From NCBI GenBank assembly GCA_049511415.1, contig JBEKYC010000086.1, positions 1 through 26,127 on the forward strand: 26,127 nucleotides of DNA. Direction: 5' to 3'. Numbering within the stretch: the first letter of the stretch is position 1; each line of letters opens with the position of its first letter. Of this stretch, positions 1-6,837 are shown one piece after another. The stretch comes from Bog-159 sp049511415. GTDB taxonomy: Bacteria; Acidobacteriota; Terriglobia; Bryobacterales; Bryobacteraceae. The translations under genes and the position numbers were made by a program. The notes under the pieces were generated by a model. That model was not told the origin of the DNA, searched no databases, and worked only from the letters and a program-made list of their open reading frames with translations.

Positions 1-2
1 CA

Positions 3-2768
3 ATGTCCGGCCCGGTCCGGAACTTCGATGCGCAAATCCTCTGGTGCGGGGCCGCTGCCCTGGCTTCGCGCCATGGTGATCGTGTCGTCCCACGGGTGCA
101 GAAAACCGTCGCCGATCAGGTAGAGTGGCCCCGTCCGCGGCGCATCTTCCGGCAACTCGAGCTCCACCCAGTGATCGCGAGTCAGTCCTTGATACTGGCC
201 AACTCCAAAAGTGTTCAGATAATTGGCATCGACCTTCCGAATCGCCGCACTCACATCGCGCCCGGTATCGTCCTTGGCACTGGCAAAACTTTTAGCCTCA
301 CCCGTCACATACAGTTTCAGGGGCGCGGGAGGATCGGCCACACGCTCGTCTATGTAAATGTGTGACTCTTGCGGATGATCAACGACCAGCAACGAGTAAT
401 AATCGATGTAATACGTCTCCCAGTATTCGTCCGTCAGGCGCAGGTCGTAATACCCATCCCGCGGCACAAGTTCGTCTCCGGCGATTTTGAACCATTGCTG
501 CGTCTGTTGAATCGCCTCCAATGTTGTAGCGTTGACGTGCGCTCCCAGTGGTGCGGACATCGGGGCGACGTCTTTTAAGAACCGCATAGCGTGTCCATCC
601 CATGCAAAAAGAAATGGGCAGGATCCTTTCAGACGCTGCTGCGCCAGTACGGACTGGTCCGATTTCAGGTTGAATTCCGTTTGGATTAAGCCATTTGGCC
701 ATACGATGCGTGCAAATTCGACGCCCGTATGATCGCCCAGTCCGAAGTGCAGAAGCGGCGAACTGATCATCTGTTTCTGAGTGAGCAGGCCGGACCGAAT
801 CTCAATTTCGCCGCCTATGCCGAATGGATTGATGCGCTGATCTCCGTTTGCCGTGGCTGCCCTGGTGCGAATTACCTGCCAGTTATAGTTCTTTGCGCCT
901 CGATTGGTGAATTGAACAGCGGTCCGGCTGCCGGTCAGCCCGATTCCATCCAGGCGCCCATTCTGATTCAGATCCGCCAGCGCCCAGCAATCGGAATCCA
1001 ATTTGCCGGGCAGCGGCGTAAACCCTTTTTCATCGCCCAGGAAGATCTGGCTGCCCGCGATAATGTCCAGACTGCCATTGTTATCCAAATCCGCCAGGAG
1101 CAGACTCGCCGGTTCGGGGCCGTTGGCCGGTTTGGCGCTGGCTATCGTTGCAAAATCCCATGCCGTACCGGAGTTAAGGCCGGATAGCCGCACAATGCTG
1201 AAATCGCTTCGCAGCAGGACGAAATCGACGAGTCCGTCTCCATTCACATCTCCCGCCGCGATTGCCAGATTGCGATCGGCCAATTGCGGCGGAACATCGC
1301 GCGGCCGGTACACACCCTGCCGTTCGTTTCTGAAGAATTGCAGCTTTCCATTGCTGTCAATGAGAGCCACGTCGGGCACGCCATTGCCATAAATGTCGCC
1401 GAAGGTGAAGCCGGCCATGCCGTCAACACCCTTGAAGGGGTGGGTGGGGGCGAACGTGCCATCGCCGTTGTTTCGCAGCACCACCGGCTCACCGTGTGGC
1501 ACGCCCAACACCACGTCCAAGTCTCCATCCAGGTCGTAATCAAAAGCCCACGCACCCGTATACGAACCATTCACGATTTCGGCGGGTAGTTTGGCATTCG
1601 CCGTCACATCGATGAAGCGCTGCGGAGTCTCTTGCCGGTAGATCCTAAGTCCGCCCGGCGTAGCGAATACCAAATCGGTCTTGAAATCGTAGTTTAGGTC
1701 GGCGCCCAGGATCGAATTCCTGCCAAGGGCCGCGGATGAAGACTGGCCGCGCGCGATAGGCAACGGCAACGTCGCCCCGTTGTCTATGTGAACGGCAGCC
1801 GCGTCTGCCCAAACAATGCGCGAATCGCCCTCTCCATCTAGAGGCAGGGATCCAATCCAGGCGATATTCCGTGCGGGCACCGCTTGTAAGGGCTGCTCAT
1901 CGAAGTGAAGCTGCATGTCCGGCGCGGCCGGCTCCGAAGTGGGAGAAGGCAGCTTCAGAAACTTCAAAAACGGCTCTCCAACCGACGTCGCAGGAGCCTT
2001 CACTTCATCTAAACTCCGGCGATAGTTGGCGACTCGAACCAGCGTATTGCGAAGAAACTGAACCTGAATCCCGGCAGCGCGAAAGTCCGCGGCGGCGGCC
2101 GCTTGCTGCAGCCGGCCAAGCTGCTGCGTCGCCGGTTCGGGCCAAATCGCGTCGTTCCGAGCCAGGCTGGTCACCGCATCCCTCAGTCGTGTCGCGTCGT
2201 TCCGCTTCGCTGCTAGATGGGCGATGTCCAGCAGGACAGCCTCGTTGCCCGGCCGAACCTTCAGGATCCGCTCCAACAGCTTTACCGCGTCCGCGTCGCT
2301 GGTTGCGGTTTGCTGGCGTTCCGTTTCCGTCGCCCACGAATACAGCGCTCGCAGATTGGAACCGTCAACAGAGACCGCCTTCTGGTAATGCGTCAGCGCT
2401 TCCGGAATCTGGCCGCGTTTGGCCGCCACCAGACCGAGTAAACTTTCAATCCTGCTATTTTCCGGAGCAAGCGCCCGCGCTTTCTCTAAGGTTCGGTATG
2501 CCAAATCAAATTCCTGCTGGCGGGCCTGCAGAAGACCCAAATCGACCCAGCCTGCCGGTTCGCCGGGTGCAATCTCGGTGGCATGCGTCAGACCGTTTCG
2601 CGCGTTCACATCTTCACCCGATTGAAGCGCCGCCACACCAAGGTAGAAGGCGGAACAAAGCTCGCGATACTTTGGCGAACCTGCCTCGGGAAGCGACGCG
2701 TGGCGGCTACAACCGGAACAAAGGAGTGCAATTGGGAACGAGACCGCCAGAACGAGCTTCAGATTCAT
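3..2768 (-). CDS. TPR + FG-GAP/ASPIC-UnbV (CRTAC1-type) lipoprotein, C-terminus cut by window edge
   Basis: An open frame of 922 codons with no stop runs from ATG at 2768 off the left edge. The first 20 residues form a lipoprotein-like signal ending in CSGC (lipid Cys about residue 20; Cys at -3 is atypical). Residues about 25-190 read as TPR-like helical repeats (for example LEKARALAPENSRIESLLG). Residues about 215-490 contain FG-GAP/VCBS-type Asp-rich loops such as DYDLDGDLDVVLG, GDIYGNGVPDVAL, GDVNGDGLVDFVLL and ADLDNNGSLDIIAG, which in this family bind calcium and build a beta-propeller. An ASPIC/UnbV-like stretch follows (INPFGIGGEIEIRSG, then HFGLGDHTGVEFARIVWPNG). The remaining 300 or so residues are not assigned. 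It is probably outer-membrane or periplasmic. It lies 82 bases downstream of the response regulator on the same strand, but also has its own -10-like TATAAT. Function unknown; binding or scaffold protein is a guess. Confidence 0.9.
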   Translation of the reverse strand, partial: MNLKLVLAVSFPIALLCSGCSRHASLPEAGSPKYRELCSAFYLGVAALQSGEDVNARNGLTHATEIAPGEPAGWVDLGLLQARQQEFDLAYRTLEKARALAPENSRIESLLGLVAAKRGQIPEALTHYQKAVSVDGSNLRALYSWATETERQQTATSDADAVKLLERILKVRPGNEAVLLDIAHLAAKRNDATRLRDAVTSLARNDAIWPEPATQQLGRLQQAAAAADFRAAGIQVQFLRNTLVRVANYRRSLDEVKAPATSVGEPFLKFLKLPSPTSEPAAPDMQLHFDEQPLQAVPARNIAWIGSLPLDGEGDSRIVWADAAAVHIDNGATLPLPIARGQSSSAALGRNSILGADLNYDFKTDLVFATPGGLRIYRQETPQRFIDVTANAKLPAEIVNGSYTGAWAFDYDLDGDLDVVLGVPHGEPVVLRNNGDGTFAPTHPFKGVDGMAGFTFGDIYGNGVPDVALIDSNGKLQFFRNERQGVYRPRDVPPQLADRNLAIAAGDVNGDGLVDFVLLRSDFSIVRLSGLNSGTAWDFATIASAKPANGPEPASLLLADLDNNGSLDIIAGSQIFLGDEKGFTPLPGKLDSDCWALADLNQNGRLDGIGLTGSRTAVQFTNRGAKNYNWQVIRTRAATANGDQRINPFGIGGEIEIRSGLLTQKQMISSPLLHFGLGDHTGVEFARIVWPNGLIQTEFNLKSDQSVLAQQRLKGSCPFLFAWDGHAMRFLKDVAPMSAPLGAHVNATTLEAIQQTQQWFKIAGDELVPRDGYYDLRLTDEYWETYYIDYYSLLVVDHPQESHIYIDERVADPPAPLKLYVTGEAKSFASAKDDTGRDVSAAIRKVDANYLNTFGVGQYQGLTRDHWVELELPEDAPRTGPLYLIGDGFLHPWDDTITMARSQGSGPAPEDLRIEVPDRAGH

Positions 2769-2818
2769 TCGTGGAATACCAGGATCGGAAACAACATTTG
2801 CGAAGTGCAGATGCGGGC

Positions 2819-2824
2819 ATTATA
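2819..2824 (-). promoter_or_regulatory. Perfect -10 hexamer (TATAAT) upstream of the lipoprotein gene
   Basis: Read on the minus strand, TATAAT lies about 50 bases before the ATG at 2768, in the 82-base gap after the response regulator. No convincing -35 is seen 16-18 bases upstream. It suggests that the lipoprotein can be transcribed independently of the regulator. Confidence 0.4.
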
Positions 2825-2850
2825 CCTCAGCCTATGAAGCGCGCCGGCGG

Positions 2851-3477
2851 CTAAGCCAGGTGCACCAGACCCTTTTTGGCGGCCCAAATGATCAGGTCGG
2901 TGGTGCGGTGAATGCCCAGTTCCGCCATCAGATTGGCCCGGTGCACGGCAACCGTATTCTCGCTCAGATGGAGAAGAGCGGCAATAATCTTATTCGACTT
3001 ACCTTGCGCCGCCAATTCCAGAATTTGCTTCTCGCGGGGCGTGAGCCGGTCATACTGGGGATCGGGCTCGCGGCTGGCGGGCATCACGCCGGGGCCGATC
3101 ACCTGCTGTCCCGCCGCGAGGGCCTTAACCGCGGCGGCCAGGTCCACATCCAAGGCTTCCTTCAAGAGATAGCCGCGCGCGCCGGCGTCCAAGGCGTTGC
3201 GCACGTAATTCTCCTCCGAGTACATGCTCAAGATCAGCACCGCAATGTTTGGCTCGTGCTTCACGATTTCACGTGTGGCCTGCACTCCGTCGAGGCCGGG
3301 CATTGCCATGTCCATAACGATCACCTGCGGGTGCAGTTGCCGCGCCAGCCTGATTGCCTCCTCGCCGTTAGCAGCTTCGTCCACCACGCGAATCTGCGGA
3401 TCGTCTTCCAGTATCCGCCGGAAGCCTTTGCGTACCAGTCCGTGATCGTCCACCAGGAGAACGGAGATCTCGCTCAT
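2851..3477 (-). CDS. NarL/FixJ-type response regulator (REC + LuxR HTH)
   Basis: This 208-residue protein has a receiver domain at residues 1-120 with the acidic pair D10-D11, phospho-acceptor D56 (in VIVMDMAMPGLDG), S84 in place of the usual Thr/Ser and conserved K106. A LuxR/GerE helix-turn-helix occupies residues about 143-205 (LTPREKQILELAAQGKSNK, then SENTVAVHRANLM). It is a DNA-binding transcription factor switched by phosphorylation. No histidine kinase gene is in the window, so its partner is elsewhere. It is divergent from the redox operon starting at 3664, with 186 bases between the two start codons, so it could control either that operon or the lipoprotein gene downstream. The start ATG has no strong Shine-Dalgarno sequence but fits the REC domain exactly. 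Confidence 0.96.
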   Translation of the reverse strand: MSEISVLLVDDHGLVRKGFRRILEDDPQIRVVDEAANGEEAIRLARQLHPQVIVMDMAMPGLDGVQATREIVKHEPNIAVLILSMYSEENYVRNALDAGARGYLLKEALDVDLAAAVKALAAGQQVIGPGVMPASREPDPQYDRLTPREKQILELAAQGKSNKIIAALLHLSENTVAVHRANLMAELGIHRTTDLIIWAAKKGLVHLA

Positions 3478-3567
3478 CTTGAGATTGCTTCAAACTAACC
3501 GTCACAGGCCGCAAAGCACAATAATCGAAAACAACTATTCTGGCGCGGCTCTAATATCTTTCCCTTA

Positions 3568-3596
3568 TTGACCGTCCCTGCCTGGCGTGTGATAAT
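3568..3596 (+). promoter_or_regulatory. Sigma70-type promoter of the redox operon
   Basis: TTGACC (3568-3573), a 17-base spacer, then GATAAT (3591-3596) preceded by TGT, an extended -10 feature. Five of six bases match consensus in each hexamer. Transcription would begin near 3603, giving a leader of about 60 bases before the ATG at 3664. Confidence 0.65.
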
Positions 3597-3618
3597 TCGT
3601 CAAGTGCTTCTTGCGCGC

Positions 3619-3636
3619 CTGGGCTGGGCTGGGCTG
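3619..3636 (+). repeat. Short tandem repeat CTGGG x3.6 in the 5' leader
   Basis: Three full CTGGG units plus CTG lie between the predicted transcription start and the Shine-Dalgarno sequence of the first redox-operon gene. Copy-number change by slippage would alter leader length without touching the coding frame. Could be chance in GC-rich DNA. Confidence 0.5.
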
Positions 3637-3663
3637 CGCATTCTCAGAGGGAGGCAAGATCTA

Positions 3664-4260
3664 ATGGCTGCATCCAGTTCCAGCATGGATTTTACATCGT
3701 CTGCTGGCCCGAGTTTTTACGAAAAACTCAATACCCAGTGGCACGAACGCGCGCTGCAAATATTCATGGCCATCGTTTTGGCGCACTGGGGCGAACACCT
3801 GGCGCAGGCGACCCAAATCTATCTGATGGGATGGCCGCGTCCGCAGGCGAACGGCATCGTGGGCCTGTGGTATCCCTGGCTCATCAAATCGGAAGTGCTG
3901 CACTATGCCTACGCGCTGGTGATGCTGGTGGGGATCTGGGTGCTTCGGAAAGGGTTCACGGGAAAGGCTCGCACGTGGTGGACGGTGGCGCTGGTGATCC
4001 AGTTCTGGCACCACATCGAACATCTGCTGCTGATTGCGCAGGCCACCATGCACCATAATTTCTGGGGACGGCCAGTCCCCTTCAGTGTCTTGCAATTGGT
4101 GATTCCGCGGGTGGAACTGCACCTGTTTTACAACACGGTTGTTTTCATTCCGATGGTGATTGGCATGTACTATCACATGTTCCCGCCCGCCGGAGAGCGG
4201 GAGCGCGCCGTCTGCACCTGCGCATGGCACCCGCGTACGGCGGAAGCCAACGCGTACTAG
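3664..4260 (+). CDS. Histidine-rich four-helix membrane protein, uncharacterised
   Basis: 198 residues; the ATG at 3664 follows GAGGGAGGC at good spacing, so it is preferred over longer in-frame starts. Four hydrophobic segments lie near residues 30-54, 75-96, 104-128 and 143-172. Histidines cluster in or beside them: H41-W-G-E-H45, H80, H116-H117-I-E-H120, H130-H131, H153 and H171. The HxxxH and HHxxH spacing recalls metal-binding boxes of membrane di-iron oxidases/hydroxylases, and paired intramembrane histidines could equally bind b-type haem or copper; neither is proven. I do not recognise the family. It is the first gene of a run with a FixH/YtkA-like protein and a polyferredoxin, which points to a redox or metal role at the inner membrane. 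The tail (AVCTCAWHP) overlaps the start region of the next gene. Confidence 0.9.
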   Translation: MAASSSSMDFTSSAGPSFYEKLNTQWHERALQIFMAIVLAHWGEHLAQATQIYLMGWPRPQANGIVGLWYPWLIKSEVLHYAYALVMLVGIWVLRKGFTGKARTWWTVALVIQFWHHIEHLLLIAQATMHHNFWGRPVPFSVLQLVIPRVELHLFYNTVVFIPMVIGMYYHMFPPAGERERAVCTCAWHPRTAEANAY

Positions 4261-4636
4261 TTGGGCGGTTACTGCGCTGGGCTGCGTCACATTGTGGCAG
4301 TCGGTGGGTTGCCGGAAACCGGCGGAATCGTCCCCGGCCATCCTGATCGAGCACGAAGTAGCGCCTTGGCCAGCCCGCATAGGCACCGCGACCATCACCC
4401 TCATAATGTGGGATGCTAAAGGCCGTGCCGTACGCAACGCTCGCATCGCGCTGGAGGCGGATATGTCCCATCCGGGCATGCGGCCGGAGTTTGGCGAAAC
4501 ACGGGAAATCGCTCCCGGACGATATCAGGGCCGGGTGGCTTTCACGATGGCGGGCGATTGGGTTGTCCTGATGCGTGTCACACTGCCTGGCGGACAGAAA
4601 CTGGAACGGCAAATGGACGTGAACGGTGTCCGCTGA
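4160..4636 (+). CDS. YtkA/FixH-like exported protein (probable lipoprotein)
   Basis: The C-terminal half, about residues 70-155, reads as a YtkA/FixH-like immunoglobulin-type domain: TITLIMWDAKGRAVRNARI, then MSHPGMRPEFGE, then PGRYQGRVAFTMAGDWVVL. In this family the domain sits outside the membrane and is linked to copper/cytochrome oxidase biogenesis. A basic stretch (RVRRKPTR) and a hydrophobic segment ending SVGC resemble a lipoprotein signal with an atypical -3 residue. The start is a problem: the only in-frame canonical codon before the signal is TTG at 4160, which would overlap the preceding gene by 101 bases and put about 25 extra residues before the basic stretch. The gene end overlaps the next gene by 11 bases, supporting translational coupling. 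The domain call is solid; the start is not. Confidence 0.8.
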   Translation: MACTITCSRPPESGSAPSAPAHGTRVRRKPTRTSWAVTALGCVTLWQSVGCRKPAESSPAILIEHEVAPWPARIGTATITLIMWDAKGRAVRNARIALEADMSHPGMRPEFGETREIAPGRYQGRVAFTMAGDWVVLMRVTLPGGQKLERQMDVNGVR

Positions 4637-6059
4637 TCCGCCCACATTCGACCTGCTTGAACTTCCATGGATCGGCCGCTTTTTCGGCTGGCGGCACGCC
4701 CGCACCTTCCTCCAGATTCCCATGCTGATTGTGGGGATTGCCATGATCGCCCATGGACTGTTTGGCCCCACGCTGTCGCCCAAAAACCTGGCGACTACCT
4801 TGAGTTGGGTACACTTTCGCGGCGCGCTCGTTTTGGTGTTGCTATGCGCCGGCAACCTGTTCTGCCTGGCTTGTCCTTTCATGCTCGTCCGCCAGTGGGC
4901 GCGGCGGCTTTTTCGGCCGCGGTTCGCCTGGCCCCGTAAATTGCGCACCAAGTGGCTCTCCGCCGGGCTCTTCGCGCTGATCCTGTTTGTGTACGAACTG
5001 TTCGATCTCTGGTCTTCGCCTTGGTGGACCGCTTGGCTGATCGTGGGCTACTTCGCCGGGGTGCTGGTAATCGACGGCCTTTTCAAGCACGCCGTATTTT
5101 GCAAATTTGTTTGTCCCATCGGACAATTCAACTTCGTGGCATCCACCCTGTCGCCTCTGGAGATCAAGGTCCGCGACAAGGGCGTGTGCGTTCCCTGCCA
5201 AACCAAGGACTGCATCCGCGGACGGCGCGACGCCTCCGGTTTGGTGGTGATCCAACGCGGTTGTGAGCTCGCCCTGTTTCAGCCCAGCAAGGTCGGAAAC
5301 ATGGACTGTACATTCTGTCTGGAGTGCATCCAGGCCTGCCCGCACGATAACGTAGGCATTCTCAGCCGTCCGCCTGCCAGCGAACTGATGACTGATCCCC
5401 GGCGGTCCGGAATCGGACTCTTCTCCCGCCGCCCGGATCTTGCCGCGCTGGCCCTGGTGTTCACGTTCGGCGCGATACTCAACGCCTTCGGTATGGTGAG
5501 TCCCGTCTATGCCCTGGAAAGTTGGCTCGGGCGCGTGTTGCACGTCAGTCACGAAGCTCCCGTGCTGGGGCTGATCTTTGTAGTCGTGCTGGTCGTGGAA
5601 CCAGTGCTCATGCTGGGGCTGGCGGCGTGGCTCACGCGAGCGTGGGCGGGCAGCCGGCGAGCCACGCTACCGTTGATGGTGCGCTACGCTTATGGGCTGG
5701 TTCCGCTCGGTTTCGGCATGTGGCTGGCGCATTACAGTTTTCATTTCCTGACAGGGCTTCTGACGTTGATTCCAGTTACCCAGAACGCCGTAGCCAGCCT
5801 GGGCCGTCCTCTACTGGGTGAGCCGCTATGGACCTTGACCGGCATCCCTACCCGTTTCGTGCAACCGCTGGAGTTCGGATTTTTGGCGCTGGGATTGGCG
5901 GGATCGTTGCTGGTAACGCATCGGCTGGCGCAGGATGAGGCCGCCCCTCATCCGGTGCGCGCCTTCATCCCGTGGGCAGGCGTCTGCGTGTTGCTGTGGG
6001 TAGCGGCGGTTTGGTTAATTCTGCAGCCCATGGAAATGCGAGCCACATTCATGGGATAG
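4626..6059 (+). CDS. NapH/CcoG-like polytopic membrane protein with 4Fe-4S ferredoxin centres
   Basis: 477 residues from GTG, overlapping the previous gene by 11 bases. Several hydrophobic segments surround a cytoplasmic-type cysteine region: C80-L-A-C83-P, C159-KFV-C163-P (within FCKFVCPIGQFNF), C188/C191/C196, and a classic ferredoxin motif C228-C231-C234-C238-P. This arrangement is that of the NapH/NosR/CcoG superfamily, membrane electron carriers that pass quinol or other electrons to periplasmic or metal-handling partners. C-terminal residues about 270-475 add roughly five more membrane helices that NapH lacks, so it is a larger relative. Neighbouring FixH/YtkA-like and RnfD-like genes support an electron-transfer complex. 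Exact substrate unknown. Confidence 0.9.
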   Translation: MSADPPTFDLLELPWIGRFFGWRHARTFLQIPMLIVGIAMIAHGLFGPTLSPKNLATTLSWVHFRGALVLVLLCAGNLFCLACPFMLVRQWARRLFRPRFAWPRKLRTKWLSAGLFALILFVYELFDLWSSPWWTAWLIVGYFAGVLVIDGLFKHAVFCKFVCPIGQFNFVASTLSPLEIKVRDKGVCVPCQTKDCIRGRRDASGLVVIQRGCELALFQPSKVGNMDCTFCLECIQACPHDNVGILSRPPASELMTDPRRSGIGLFSRRPDLAALALVFTFGAILNAFGMVSPVYALESWLGRVLHVSHEAPVLGLIFVVVLVVEPVLMLGLAAWLTRAWAGSRRATLPLMVRYAYGLVPLGFGMWLAHYSFHFLTGLLTLIPVTQNAVASLGRPLLGEPLWTLTGIPTRFVQPLEFGFLALGLAGSLLVTHRLAQDEAAPHPVRAFIPWAGVCVLLWVAAVWLILQPMEMRATFMG

Positions 6060-6062
6060 CGG

Positions 6063-6587
6063 ATGCCGAACCGTCACCACATCGCCGCACTCTGGCTGCT
6101 CGTCGCCGTAGCTTCGCCGGCCGCCGCGCACAACGGGCCGCCGTTTCCCATTATTGTGGACCGGCACGTTGGCCCATATGTCATTTCGCTTTGGACCCAT
6201 CCCGATGTTGGGACGGGATTGTTTTGGGTCATGCCGGGACCGCCGCGCGGAACTGCCGTCCCCAAGGATTTGAAGATCGAGATAGGCGTGCAGCCGGTGA
6301 GCGGCCGGCTCCGGGAAAAGCGCTACGCCGCCCGACTCGATAGCAGCAGCGCTCAGGTACAATACATCGTCGAAGTACCATTCGATGCCCAGGAGCTTTG
6401 GCGCATCCACGTGCTGCTCGATAGCTCGGCGGGACACGGAGAATCGACGGCCACCGTCGAAGTTACGCCACCTGGGTTGGGCCGGTGGGACCTTCTGTGG
6501 TACGCCTCGCCTTTCGCCGCTGTGGCCTTCCTCTGGCTTCGAGCGCTAGCGCGCAGGAGAAAGCGTGTCCCTGCCCCGATTCCCTAA
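6063..6587 (+). CDS. Exported protein with C-terminal membrane anchor, uncharacterised
   Basis: 174 residues starting 3 bases after the preceding stop. A clear Sec signal peptide (LWLLVAVASPAAA, likely cut before HNGPPFP) precedes a beta-rich domain of about 110 residues (HVGPYVISLWTHPDVGTGLFWV, with later VQYIVEVPF). A single hydrophobic helix near residues 143-160 is followed by RALARRRKR, a stop-transfer signal, so the domain faces the periplasm. The pattern of a secreted Ig-like domain with GPY and a later anchor resembles small YtkA/CopC-like exported domains, but I cannot assign a family. It sits inside the redox run and probably works with the polyferredoxin protein upstream. Confidence 0.85.
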   Translation: MPNRHHIAALWLLVAVASPAAAHNGPPFPIIVDRHVGPYVISLWTHPDVGTGLFWVMPGPPRGTAVPKDLKIEIGVQPVSGRLREKRYAARLDSSSAQVQYIVEVPFDAQELWRIHVLLDSSAGHGESTATVEVTPPGLGRWDLLWYASPFAAVAFLWLRALARRRKRVPAPIP

Positions 6588-6600
6588 TGGGTTCATACTA

Positions 6601-6630
6601 TTGTGCGAAGCTGGGTGTTGTCGCTATGCT
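6601..6630 (+). promoter_or_regulatory. Possible internal promoter before the NQ-repeat gene
   Basis: TTGTGC (6601-6606), an 18-base spacer and TATGCT (6625-6630) lie in the 71-base gap after the exported protein gene. Each hexamer matches four of six consensus bases. It would start a transcript near 6637, just before the AGGGAGAGG Shine-Dalgarno. Weak evidence. Confidence 0.3.
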
Positions 6631-6658
6631 CACCTAAGCAAGGGAGAGGTGTGTCCGC

Positions 6659-6811
6659 ATGTCAGATACGGATGTGATTGCCAACCAGAAACTGATCATC
6701 GAAAACCAGGCGACGATTCTGGCCAACCAGGAGATCATCAAACAAAACCAGGCTACGCTGGCTACCATCGTCAAGAATCAGGAACGTATCCTGGCCCTAC
6801 TGCAGAAATAG
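6659..6811 (+). CDS. 50-residue NQ-heptad coiled-coil protein
   Basis: A small gene overlooked by ORF length cut-offs. ATG at 6659 follows AGGGAGAGG at about 9 bases, a strong ribosome binding site; TAG ends it at 6811. The product is one amphipathic helix: Asn-Gln pairs fall at residues 9/10, 16/17, 23/24 and 30/31, exactly seven apart, then 40/41 (7+3), with Ile/Leu between them (IANQKLI, IENQATI, LANQEII, KQNQATL). No signal peptide or membrane segment. The pattern predicts a parallel coiled coil with buried asparagines, which favour a defined oligomer. It lies 26 bases before the CRTAC1-type gene, so it may be cotranslated. Function unknown; oligomerisation or adaptor role is inference. 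I recall similar short NQ-repeat proteins in other genomes but cannot check. Confidence 0.85.
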   Translation: MSDTDVIANQKLIIENQATILANQEIIKQNQATLATIVKNQERILALLQK

Positions 6812-6837
6812 ATCGCGGAGAGTCAGGGCTCCTGACT

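Noticed and set aside
1871..2854. Plus-strand 327-codon ORF
   Set aside because: It is antisense to the TPR part of the lipoprotein gene; its product is Pro/Arg/Ser-rich without any domain, as expected from a GC-rich shadow frame.
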